64,000 bases of DNA from Eumeta japonica (Eukaryota; Arthropoda; Insecta; Lepidoptera; Psychidae): contig BGZK01001474.1 in assembly GCA_005406025.1 (NCBI GenBank), positions 1 through 64,000 on the forward strand, read 5' to 3'. Positions 24,190 through 33,700 of the stretch are shown here, in pieces. The position numbers were made by a program, and so were the translations under genes. The notes under the pieces are model-generated. The model searched no databases. It saw only the letters and a program-made list of their open reading frames with translations, and was not told the origin of the DNA. The stretch's first letter is position 1, and each line of letters begins with the position of its first letter.

Positions 24190-24430
24190 GCGTGACATCG
24201 ATTCCAAATCATTCCTAGGCGGTAATCACGCTGCCGTATAACAGCAACGTCGAGGGAAAAATCCACGACAACCAGTCCGGCGTCCGATACGAGACGACGC
24301 GTCCGTCAAAACAGAACCGGACCCGCGATATCACGGCACCTGCGCGCTGTTCCCACGCCGCCTCCCACAACGTCGCCGGTAGAGGGCGGCGTTGTGTCCG
24401 AGCGCTTTACGCTGAGCAAAGGAAACCTAT
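24190..24430. other. GC-rich island
   Basis: CpG-rich sequence (GACGACGCGTCCGTC near 24293) with a stem-loop CACAACGTCGCC/GGCGGCGTTGTG (about 24366-24396, one mismatch). No coding domain is recognised. Confidence 0.35.
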
Positions 24431-25059
24431 TAGTCGTCGGCCTATCTAATTGCTCGTCTGATTATGAACAGGTAGTTCTGTTGTGAGTGGACGCGATTTA
24501 TTTACGTTATTATTTCGGTGACTAATACACACACATTAAGAAATAAATAAACATATTAGCATAAATTATTCATGGTATCTATACAATAAACGAGATCTTG
24601 AAGAGTGATTTGAAAACAAGCCTCTACTGGGCGCCATTGCTATAAATATTTGTAGAGAATCAAAATTCTATTAAAGCTCGGTATTTCAATGTCTAGTCAT
24701 CAGAAAACAATTTTTTTTTTAATTATGAAGGATTGTAAAATGATTGTCTTGAAATATATTCCCATCGAAACATTTTCTAATCATCAACCAACCAACCATC
24801 AACAATTTAACCATCAGTCAACAATAAATATTTTAAATCAACATTTACAATCAAAATTTATTAAATGAGAATAAAATGAATAAGTTGACATTACATTTTT
24901 CCATATATTATGTAATATAATGACGTTATTCACGCAGGTCACACTGTATTAGAAATATAACGCCGTCATTAAAACAAGTAATTTATGTTTAATACTCTAT
25001 ATAATAAAATCGTAATGAGGTCGATTTTGTACTAAGATAAGATAGCCAATTGTTATGAG

Positions 25060-25191
25060 TTCATATGAACACGCTGGCAAAAGCATTTCTGTGAGCAAAA
25101 GTATATAACTCGATATTGAAAAAAATATCAGGAAGACGGTTTGTATCCGATAAGTTTATAGCATGCGGGCGGAGCTGCGGGTAATAGTTAG
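25060..25191 (+). mobile_element. Helitron-like 3' tail
   Basis: The end GCATGCGGGCGGAGCTGCGG followed by GTAATAGTTAG matches the hairpin-plus-TTAG/CTAG terminus of the copies at 7.7 and 14.7 kb. I cannot place its left boundary confidently, so the start given is approximate. Confidence 0.5.
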
Positions 25192-25478
25192 TCTAAAACA
25201 AAGGTTGAGAAAGGGTATACTTACTCCAGTATTGAGATGATTTAAACCCGGCACAAGTGACCAAATCTAAAGCTTTTGATAAATCTTATCTAACTTCTCA
25301 AGAACGGGAATCAAATCGAACTATTGAATTAGTCTTGTTATGAGAGTGTAGTTATTTCCGCAGAAAATAATCTAGTCCGTTTGTTTGACATTTGTTGTTT
25401 GACCCTTTTGGTGTAAAAGGTGGATTTTGAATGTCTTAATTAACCATCGTCAATAATTTACGTTGCATGTAATTTTTG

Positions 25479-26133
25479 AAGTTATACTTCTTTTGGCACG
25501 TTTGGATGAGAGTGAATTTGTGAGCTGCGCGCGCACAAACGACATGATGAAGTTAGCCACAGAATAGAATTAATAAAAAAATATATTTTCAACACTGAAT
25601 ATAGTTACAATACTGAGTGTTCATACTATATAGTACATAGTACAGAGTGTTCATGCTATATATTACATAGTACTTATATTCATAACCCAGTTCTTGCAAA
25701 ATATAGTATTCATATGAATAATCAATTTTGAGTATTAATTTTCTATAATTATTATTTTTGTTCAATTTATTATATATATAAACATTATTTGTAAACTTTT
25801 AACATTGTGTTGTGAAAATTGTGAAAATTTGAAGTGTTTTTAAATATTAGAGGTTAACCATGCAAGTATAATATATAGATATATTTCTAACGAACTTATT
25901 ATTTTTCTAACAAATAATTGAATAATAAGTACACACACTCTTTTTTTAAATGTATTTGACTCATTCACATAATGAATAATGATTATATATTTGTACTGTA
26001 TTGTTATATTGTTACGTTAATAAAACATTTTCAATTAAACAAAATCGTTTTGATTGATTTTAATATTTATTGTCGATTACTACTGCATTTGAGTTATTTT
26101 AAATATTATTCATACGCCAAAGAAGTATAACTT
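25479..26133. mobile_element. 655-bp inverted-repeat DNA element (MITE)
   Basis: The terminal inverted repeats are AAGTTATACTTCTTTTGGC at 25479-25497 and GCCAAAGAAGTATAACTT at 26116-26133, matching apart from one extra T in the left arm. I recognise the AAGTTATACTTCTTTGGCGCG word as a recurring end in lepidopteran genomes. The interior is AT-rich and non-coding and holds a 30-bp tandem duplication at 25615-25674. I could not identify a target-site duplication, so no superfamily is assigned. Confidence 0.75.
25615..25674. repeat. 30-bp tandem duplication
   Basis: GAGTGTTCATACTATATAGT plus the following ten bases is repeated immediately with three substitutions. It lies inside the inverted-repeat element described for 25.5-26.1 kb. 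Confidence 0.85.
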
Positions 26134-26379
26134 TTAACGCGTGTACATAAGTACACACACTCTTTTTTTTTTTTTAATTACATCCCTGAAATTGATTGGC
26201 ATTATTATGTAGGTGTGCCGATTTTTAATAAACCTCTTAAATAAAATTACACTTAGCAAAAGATACATTTAAATAAGATCGATCTGTTTAGGTCAATGCT
26301 TTACTTAAATAATGCATGTAATCCAATATTGAAAAGGTAAAGTTGTTGAATTTTTTGGCATTTCGTCTAGGCAGTCATT

Positions 26380-26440
26380 CGTTTTAGGAAGCCTGGGCCT
26401 ATGTACCAAATAAAGTATTTAATTTAATTTCTTTTGTGTA
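26380..26440 (+). repeat. Probable LINE 3' terminal scrap
   Basis: The sequence GAAGCCTGGGCCTATGTACC followed by AAATAAAGTATTTAATTTAA resembles the polyadenylation-signal ends of lepidopteran non-LTR retrotransposons (CCTGGGCCTATTTACCAAATAAA-like). No reverse-transcriptase coding sequence precedes it. Confidence 0.4.
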
Positions 26441-26749
26441 TATATTGTATATATGTATTTTTTGGTCGTATATACCACATAATCACTGCAAGTCTCACGT
26501 TTTCTGTTAGAAGAGGGTATTACTAGCCCATAATATATTCCGTTCGCCAATTCCATTTTGTTCGTAATTAAAGATATCAATTTCATCTTCCATACTCGTC
26601 TTTGGTGTTAATCTGTACTTCAATCTGCGCATGACCAATATTGAGGTGTACCAATTTCAATGCACACATTAATACTGCAAGGATCATCGACGATTCGTAC
26701 CAAAAATTCAAATCAAAAGTCAAGGGCCACCCTAGTAAAATTACCATAA

Positions 26750-26905
26750 AATCAGTCCCATGACATGACGGCATTGGGTGGACTCGGCGCGGGGTCGGGG
26801 CGCGGCGGAAGCGGCGTCGGCGCGTGTAATGTATGCCATTGTCGAAAAGTGCGAGGCGGAATCGTGCGCGCGCGCAGCCGAACGTGATCGTTTGTTCACT
26901 ACATC
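26750..26905. other. GC-rich island
   Basis: GACTCGGCGCGGGGTCGGGG and CGCGCGCGCAGCC mark a short CpG-rich patch. The 122-codon minus-strand frame spanning it (26583-26951) is open mainly because of this composition; an Arg-rich stretch is visible but no family. Function unknown. Confidence 0.35.
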
Positions 26906-27573
26906 CTCTGTTTATCCATTCCTTTTTTAAACACGCATTTGTAAGCTTCACTTGTATGTGACTATGTAATAATAGGAAATCGGTTTTAATTTAGTCCTAA
27001 TCGTATCGATCTTGATATTTTACCGGTACCATCAAGCTGATCTGTTCATAGGGCCGAAAGGGGGATAGCAAAACTTCATTAGTTGGAGCCAAAAATTATA
27101 AGCTTTACTCGTATCCACCAGTAAGCTTTATAACTTTGGGTTCATTTCGTTTCTTTTAGCGAATCTAGTGCATTAGATTTAGTTATGAGGCCTGATGAAA
27201 TGATGCAGAGTGAGAAAAGTGGAACTCTTTAGTGGCTAGTGCTTAAGCTTTTTAAGTTTACGCTTATTTGGTTTCTTTTAACGAATCTAATACAATTAAA
27301 TAACGTTATATTATAAATGCTAAAATGGTTTATCGTTTTATAAATCGTTTTATAAAAAAGAAATTTTCTTTTTAAAAAGTAAGAACTGTGTTCTTGTTAA
27401 TGACGACGTTTCATCATGATATAAGTAAATAATAACATAATATGATATTATATTAAAATCAATGAACATTGTTTTACGTTTTTTTGTTGTCATAAATAAT
27501 TTCATTCGGACGTTCACATAAGGGCCAACGAGTCAGTTTACACTTATGTTTTTTTTTTTATATGTGTGGGAAG

Positions 27574-28881
27574 TATAGATGTTATGGATATGAAATATCG
27601 GATATAAGAATAATATTACATCGGTATCGGATACGGTTACGGATATGAAATTATTTTGGATTATCCGCTAGTTTCGGATAGTTTCGATTACAGATGTTGA
27701 ATTTTTAAAGAAATGACAAGAGGGATGATTTGCCTTTATTTCTAGATTATCATTTGGTTTTACAATCAGTCATACGAGAAATTATTATAACCGCTTTAAT
27801 TGTTATCTGGGTACATAAAAAACACAAAAACAATTTTATAATAAACTTTTACTATATTATTCGATATCTTTATCGGTATTATTACAATACATTAATTATG
27901 AGCATTGCTTGCATATTAAAGAGTAATATCTAAAATTGCTATAAAAACTTGGAATGCATTGTAGACTTTTACTGCAATCTAAGTGTACAGCAACAAACAA
28001 TTTTCTTCTTGGTAAATTTTGTAAGCAATGAAATTATTACAAAATGTTCATTAAAATTAATGTAGTTTTAATAGTCAAAATTGAGCAAAGGTAAATTATA
28101 CTCATTAAAAAGCAATTTTGCTGCTTTATCACTAGAGAGTCGATTTATTTAGGGGGTCGTAGTTTGACGCGGCTGCGCTGAAAGGCTGCTAACTCGGGTA
28201 TACTCGATACGAGGCGAAGAAAAGTACCGTCTCACTACATTACAGTACAACGCACGAAACTCTACCGCTCTGAATTGCCTGCGAATGATGCATTGCACAA
28301 ATTCAAAGCTCCCCGACCCTTCCTTCTTCTCCCCCGCGCTTTCGTGACTAACTTCACAGCGGCAGTTTCGTGCGTCGTGCATTACTAAATCTATGGTATT
28401 CGGTATGCATTTTCCACCATAAAAATGGACCTTCAATGGGTGTCAACATTTTTTCCCTATTGGATTCATTATTAATGTCTTTTTAACAATGAATTGATTG
28501 TACACTTCATCAATTACCTATTGAAATTAAACTAGAATGTCCAAATTAAACTGAACTTACGACGCATTTTGCCCAGATAACAATTTATTTAATAATTTAC
28601 AGAACGTCCGATCTGAGTATTCGTAAATATAAAATTGCAATGCAATCTCACAATCACTAACTATTCAAGACTAAGCGGTACAAATAATAAGCAATGCGGG
28701 AGACGCGCGCGGCTTGTGTCGGTTTGGCCGGGCGAAAACAAGAGCTGTCGTAACATATAACCATTAACTCCGCCCCTCGCCGAAGTTATTCGAAACTTTT
28801 TTAACAGTTTCGGGTACGAAATTTTTATTTCGGCTATCCGATAGTTTCGGTCACGGTCACGGAACACTGTGACGTCTCTAG
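27574..28881. mobile_element. Probable hAT-type element, 1.3 kb, non-autonomous
   Basis: The candidate ends are TATAGATGTTA on the left and, reading inward from the right, TAGAGACGTCA. They are flanked by GTGGGAAG (27566-27573) and CTGGGAAG (28882-28889), an 8-bp target duplication with one mismatch, as hAT elements make. Both subterminal zones are rich in GATATCGGATAC / TATCCGATAGTTTCGG words, the clustered subterminal repeats expected of hAT transposase-binding regions. The interior is AT-rich at 27700-28130 and GC-richer at 28140-28440. The minus-strand frame in that segment (28149-28436) shows no hAT transposase motif. Confidence 0.55.
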
Positions 28882-28889
28882 CTGGGAAG

Positions 28890-29969
28890 GGTAGCGGTTA
28901 AAGCGGTTTTTTTTTTGCTTTTGCAGAGTAAGCATTATTTCCGGTTTTCACTGGAAAGTAATAGCTTAATTAGACCTTTTGATTGTATTTCTAATAACTT
29001 TAGATGTCTTACTTTCACGTCTATTATTTCAATAAAATTGACCCCAAGGGCGGTCCGAGGGTGGGTCATGGGTGTCGCGACCTCACAGCGAAATCTCTTT
29101 TAAATCTTCAACTTGACAATTTCCTTAAAGATCGATAATTTACAGTAATTTAAAAACATAGATAAATAAACAAGGGAATCAGAAATTTGTATACACAACA
29201 ATTAAAAAATTCGCAAACAATGTTAATTTCAAAAGTCCAGAGCAGCATTGCCTGAGACCACCGAGACATACTATTAAAGACATTTCACATCAAAAAAAAT
29301 TGTAAAACGGTGGACCCTGCAGGCTATCCCTAAAATTTCCTGCTATGACATTTAATGATGTATTCTTAAGTCCTAGAGTTTAAAAATATAGCTGTCTCAA
29401 AGCTCAAACACTTATCATTTTTTAGTTTTTAATCTCAAAAATTCGGAAAACGATTGATTGTATATACCATTCCTGAATGTTTTTGCCACATTATATTTTT
29501 ACAATATAGCTAGCAGTAAATTATTGAAGTTGATCTTAAAAAATCGATTTTTGTGGCATTTCAAGTTCTTCGAACTCAAAAATATAATTTTAATACGTTT
29601 TCAGCTTTTGAAGTTCGAACATCTACCGTTATATGGTCATAAAAATGATACTATTTTTTTTAAATTCTACTACTATTCTGACTACAATATCTATCGAACA
29701 CGTTCTTCGATTTTAATCTGTCTTGAAACATTCGAAAAAGTTTTTTAAGCAAAAAAAGTTATCAGTAACAAACATCAATTCAACAAAAATTTCAGAAGTT
29801 TTTCGAAAAAATGCTTTTTGGGACTTTTTCGTTTAAGAAATTTCTTGAACGAACAAACCGATTTTGATGCAGTTTGCAACAACCAATGTTGCTTCTCAAG
29901 CAAAATAACTGGTAAGGTTTTGGAATTTATTGGTGAAATAGTTTAAGAAATATTGTAAAAAAACAATAA
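28890..29969. other. AT-rich DNA, no gene seen
   Basis: T/A-rich sequence with TTCGAA/TTTTTG words, perhaps an old repeat related to the unit that follows at 29.97 kb (for example TTTAAGAAATTTCTTGAACG near 29832). The 29458-29748 frame is hydrophobic chance coding. Confidence 0.4.
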
Positions 29970-30276
29970 TGAAAAATTGTATGTAACAATATCTCTTAAA
30001 TAAATCAACCAATTTTTATAACATTTGTTTAGTAAAAAGCTCTAATTCAATTTCGGTATCGATCGGTAGAGTAGTCTAAAAGTTATTTCAAAAATATATT
30101 TGTTGAAAATATAATTTTTGAGTTTTCTCAAAATTTATCAAGCAAATCAGTTAATCAGTTAAAATCTCTAAGTTGAGTGAACTCCTTTCGAATGCCATAA
30201 ATCGCATTTTGATCGGTTAATCCGTTCAAAAGTTAAGAAAGGCTTACATATACATATACACGCACGCACACACTAG

Positions 30277-30762
30277 GGTGTTTCAAAAAAACAAAAAATT
30301 TTTTTTTTCTTCTAGTATTGAAAAGTTGAAAGTACATAAAAAAAACCAAAATTTTGGCACTAATTAGATCCCTTAATATTGATATTAAGGTTTGCCTCTA
30401 TTCATTTGTTTTTTTTCCATTTAAATAACACAGGAATTTTTTTTTCTTATTTTTGAATTTTGATTACTTTAAACTGGTTCATTTGCTCGGTACCAAAACT
30501 TCAGGTCTTATTAAATAAAGATCTTAGTGACTTTGTATCTAAGAGTTCGGTGAAGATGTTTGAATTGTTTGATTTATCATATGATTTCTTAGATGAAGAT
30601 ATTACTCTCTGGCCTGAGAATCAAAATTTCTTAGAAAACCTGGAGTATTTTAAGAAGCTTCAAGTTGTAAATGATGTAGCAGAACGTGGTGTGGTATTGA
30701 TAGAACAGTATAATCGTTGCTTAACAAAAGATGAAGAACAACTCCAATATTTATTAAAATAG
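30277..30762 (+). mobile_element. 486-bp insertion flanked by TAG duplication
   Basis: The segment lies inside an older repeat, between TAG at 30274-30276 and TAG at 30760-30762. The uninterrupted copy at 59.9 kb has a single TAG at the matching place, so TA or TAG was duplicated on insertion. It starts GGTGTTTCAAAAAAAC, contains a 20-bp palindrome at 30371-30390 (CCTTAATAT-TG-ATATTAAGG), and ends inside an open reading frame. I see no terminal inverted repeats, so the right end may be truncated and the class is unknown. Confidence 0.6.
30460..30762 (+). CDS. Fragment of an uncharacterised, repeat-borne arthropod protein
   Basis: A 100-codon open frame with protein-like composition unlike the AT-driven frames around it. 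From about residue 17 it reads like a folded, helical, acidic segment: LNKDLSDFVSKSSVKMF, LFDLSYDFLDEDITLWP, then VVNDVAERGVVLIEQYN and TKDEEQLQYLL. The VNDVAERGV...DEEQ.QYLL pattern reminds me of a multi-copy family of uncharacterised arthropod proteins, in which the sequence continues past LL into more coding sequence. Here it stops abruptly: the TAG stop codon is supplied by the target duplication of the host repeat. CTTCAG just before LLNKDL could be a splice acceptor, so the true exon may begin near 30505 rather than at the ATG. Function unknown; probably a broken end of a larger protein. Confidence 0.5.
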   Translation: MITLNWFICSVPKLQVLLNKDLSDFVSKSSVKMFELFDLSYDFLDEDITLWPENQNFLENLEYFKKLQVVNDVAERGVVLIEQYNRCLTKDEEQLQYLLK

Positions 30763-30878
30763 ATTCGTAGGACCCTAAAACGTCAAGATCTAATGAAAAT
30801 TGAATTTTCGAAAATCAGTTTGAAAACAGTAACTTCCCAATTTTTTAAAGTTATCCAATTTTCAAAGCAGTAAGTTAA

Positions 30879-31620
30879 AACAAGCATGTCGGACCGTGCT
30901 CATTATAGGGTTCCGTAGCCATTATTACAAAGAAATGTACTGCAGATGAAAAAAGTACGTTGTTACACTTTTTCCATATTTCCCGCACAGAGTAATTATA
31001 AGCACTTTAGTCGTCTATGTCTAGAAAGCAAGTAGGTACGTCGGCTATTACTACAATACTAGTATAAACCAAAGAGCATCAGCAAAGCTTATCTTCATAG
31101 TACTTACGTTCTTTTGTTCAGAAGCACAGTTTTTCGGCAATAATTCAAAAATAGTATATCCGACCAAGTTCAAAATAGTTTTCTTTGAAAGTACTTATTA
31201 AGTGTTACTGTCGTTACTTTTCTCATATTTTTTTGACATACGGTTAAGAAAGTTGGGGGCGATAACAATTTTTGTAACTTTCGGAGCGACTATTTCCGAA
31301 ATTATTCACGTAATCAAAAAGAAATGCTTAGAAATCATAGTGTTTTTAAAAGAACTGCCAAAATATGCGCCATTTCTTGACGTTTGTTGAAAATAAAATT
31401 TTTCACTTTTTGTTACATGTATGCAGGGCCCCCTCATAGAAATATTTATATTTGGTATTTAATTACCGAAGTAAGCAGCAGCTTATACAAGACACCTACA
31501 CAATAAATTTCATCAATATATGTCTCGTAGTTTTTGAATAACATGCCTGTGACATACGGACGGACGGACATAACGAAACTATAAGGGTTCTGTTTTTGGT
31601 ATTTTGGCTCGGAACCCTAA
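30879..31620 (+). mobile_element. AGGGTTCC-family interspersed repeat, copy 2
   Basis: Head CAAGCATGTCGGACCGTGCT, then ATTATAGGGTTCCGTAGCC, then an AT-rich body sharing many words with copy 1 at 12.7 kb in the opposite orientation (TGTACTGCAGATGAAAAAAG, AAGACACCTACACAATAAAT). The tail is GACATACGGACGGACGGACA then GGCTCGGAACCCTAA. It lies immediately right of the split repeat. The 31202-31390 frame inside is not a recognised protein. Confidence 0.78.
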
Positions 31621-32105
31621 AAATGGAACAGTAAGATATCACCTTATACTTCGTAGAAAAACAATTTCTCTCTTTTTGTTTTTAATTAATGTTAATAAAT
31701 AACACTACGGTCAATTCAGTAAGTATATGTATTTGGTATCTGATTTGTCAGTCTATTTCAAGTATTTGTCGTTTCATTAATTTTTTTGCTTCTAAATCGG
31801 ATTATTTCTCAAAATGTGTACCACTATTACCTAAATAAACTACCTATAACATTTATTGAACAGTTCTTATTTCTTGTGCATTACTTTTTGTTCTGGCTAA
31901 AAGTGGCCAAAACTGAAAAAAATTTAAATGAGCCTTGGTTCTTATGTAGATAATAATTTTAATGTACTCATTACTGTGAAAACGTAACCCCCCCAAATCT
32001 TAAACTGTGACCACGCCTGATTGACCCACATCAACAATCTCTCTCTTATCTATGATAAACCGTAGACATCGATAATATTTCGCTTTTAATGCGTCATAAG
32101 AACGT
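31621..32105. other. AT-rich DNA, no gene seen
   Basis: Nothing recognised apart from short homopolymer runs. Confidence 0.5.
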
Positions 32106-32109
32106 TTAA

Positions 32110-32470
32110 AAACGAATTCCGGGAAAAGTCAAACGAAAGACGATACCTATTGGCGGCAGGCGGTAACTCAAGCCGTGTCTACGGGCTACGTCACATCGCA
32201 CACCTCGCTTGGCCGGGCTGACGGGCTGCGTCGACGTGTACTCGCAAGCTTCAGTCGGCTCGCCGACACGAACCGCTTTTGAAGTTGTACAAAACAAATC
32301 ATATTTATTTTACAACGCATCAATATTGTTTCAGGTCGGGAGGCCTGACAGTTCAAGCTTTCCACGCCGGCGCAATGCGGGTTAGGGGCTGCGAGCATGA
32401 AGCGAGTGGTTCAATTTTCATCAGTCAGTTCGTCCTTGATCAGGACTCGAACCGGTTACACCTACTAGTT
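32110..32470. other. GC-rich patch, no family recognised
   Basis: Mixed-composition sequence (TACGGGCTACGTCACATCGC, GCCTGACAGTTCAAGC) gives three overlapping chance frames on both strands. It includes a word matching the pol III B box on the minus strand (GGTTCGAGTCC, 32443-32453), but no tRNA can be folded around it. A decayed tRNA-derived SINE is possible but unproven. Confidence 0.3.
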
Positions 32471-32474
32471 TGAA

Positions 32475-33190
32475 GGCGACTTTTTGGAACGCTCAATTAC
32501 CAGCTGTGTTTAAGGAATTGAATAATATTGATCTTTGTAGATACTTAAATTAACTTATAAATTAAATTTCTAAAAACTTATAAATTGAATTGAAATTTTT
32601 CGATTATCTAATCAAAACTCTTAAAATCAGTACACATGAAAGTTTGATGATGAGTATCTTTGAACGCTTAATTTAATCGCCGCAACATAAAAGCATTTTC
32701 ATAGAGCAGTTAATCTCCTACAAAAATTTGTATTGCGCATTTTATAATAGTCATTTATTGTCGAGTTATGAAATTCATAAACAAAAATGAAATTTGTCTT
32801 AAAATAATCAAACTTAAATCTTCAATATCTTTGAAATGGTAAGGTTTACGGAAAAAATATAAGATACTTTTTTTTGTAGAGCATTACATTTCCTAGAAAA
32901 TTCTTTTAAAAATTTTTCTGTACAATCAATTAATGATGAGGTATGATTTTTTTCTGTTGGACTGAGAAAAAAATTAAAAACTGCGATGCGGAGGATCTTC
33001 CTATTAAAATTAAGAGCTCATATTTGGTGAGCATTTTGCTAATGTATCTAGCAAGCAACCCATTTTTCCGCGTCATTTGTAATAAAAAAAAATGTTTTTT
33101 TTGACCCGACCTAATATGTATACCTAATATTATTGTAAATGGGAAGGAACGTTTGTTGATTTATCCTTCTCTCACGAAACCATGAAGCAA
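32475..33190. other. AT-rich DNA, no gene seen
   Basis: Poly-T/A runs and AT-rich words only. Confidence 0.5.
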
Positions 33191-33193
33191 CAT

Positions 33194-33194
<1 letters not shown>

Positions 33195-33253
<59 letters not shown>
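33195..33253. repeat. (TA)n microsatellite, about 29 units
   Basis: An uninterrupted TA dinucleotide tract of nearly 60 bases, likely polymorphic and prone to cruciform extrusion. It lies 50 bases left of a perfect 23-bp hairpin. Confidence 0.95.
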
Positions 33254-33255
<2 letters not shown>

Positions 33256-33302
33256 TTCATGGCAATAGGTTGAACCTGAGGTTGTATAATCTGGAAGAAC
33301 TA

Positions 33303-33353
33303 AGCTTGTTATCCCACAGAATAACTACTTGTTATTCTGTGGGATAACAAGCT
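33303..33353. repeat. Perfect 23-bp inverted repeat with 5-bp loop
   Basis: The left arm 33303-33325 begins AGCTTGTTATCCCACAGAAT. It is the exact reverse complement of the right arm 33331-33353, with the loop TACTT. There is no mismatch over 23 base pairs, and pairing stops abruptly outside. It is not inside a recognised element. The stem is shorter than an insect microRNA precursor usually is. Confidence 0.9.
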
Positions 33354-33484
33354 CAACTAACTCTGTAATTGGTAAACCAATCTGAATAAAATTTTGTTAG
33401 TTGATTGGGTCGTATTATACTAACCCCAAATTCCTATGAATTTTAAATTTAGCTCAAATTTCATAGTATTAGAGTAGTAAATTT

Positions 33485-33700
33485 GAGAAGCGCATAAATG
33501 CCATAATAAGTGATCGGGATCGAAAGCTGGATCATAATATAATCGAAATCAAAACGGGTATCGGAAATATAACTGCGATCGAGACCGATGGTCGAAATCG
33601 AGACTTAGAGGCTATTAGGGTCATGACTGCAAAAGAGATGGGAGAAGACATTTAAAAGGAAATCATTTTATGCCTACGTAGACGAAGGAGTTAGCAAAAA
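33485..33700 (+). mobile_element. Decayed Helitron-like GATTCC repeat
   Basis: A GGGATCGAAAGCTGGATCAT tract with further GAAATCG and GAGACCGATGG words, followed by GTAGACGAAGGAGTTAGC at the place where intact copies have a GCGGGCGGAGCC hairpin and AGCTAG. The hairpin is lost, so the assignment rests on the order of words. Confidence 0.4.

Larger units (their letters stand above)
21930..25470. other. Mixed unique DNA with GC-richer patches
   Basis: No gene is recognised. Composition is closer to even at 22150-22560, 22800-22970 and 24190-24430. A Helitron-like tail at 25165-25191, a 23.25-kb hairpin and an interspersed inverted repeat at 24.37 kb are listed separately or as findings. Confidence 0.45.
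29970..30860 (+). mobile_element. Old interspersed repeat with CA tail, split by an insertion
   Basis: Left half 29970-30275 and right half 30763-30860 together match the uninterrupted copy at 59660-60020. Shared words in order are TTAAA(T/C)AAATCAACC(A/G)ATTTTT, TCGGTA..(G/A)ATCG.TA.AG.AGTCTAAAA, a CA/CGCAC microsatellite, then TAGGACCCTAAAA and TGAAAAT.(G/C)AATTTT. The 30277-30762 segment is absent from the other copy. No coding capacity remains in the repeat itself. Confidence 0.7.

Noticed and set aside
26583..26951. 122-codon minus-strand open frame
   Set aside because: It is open mainly because it crosses a CpG-rich patch. The Arg-rich middle reflects CGG/CGC codons, and I see no domain, signal peptide or splice context.
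32443..32453. pol III B-box match (GGTTCGAGTCC on the minus strand)
   Set aside because: No A box at tRNA spacing and no cloverleaf can be drawn. An 11-base match alone is not enough to call a tRNA or SINE.
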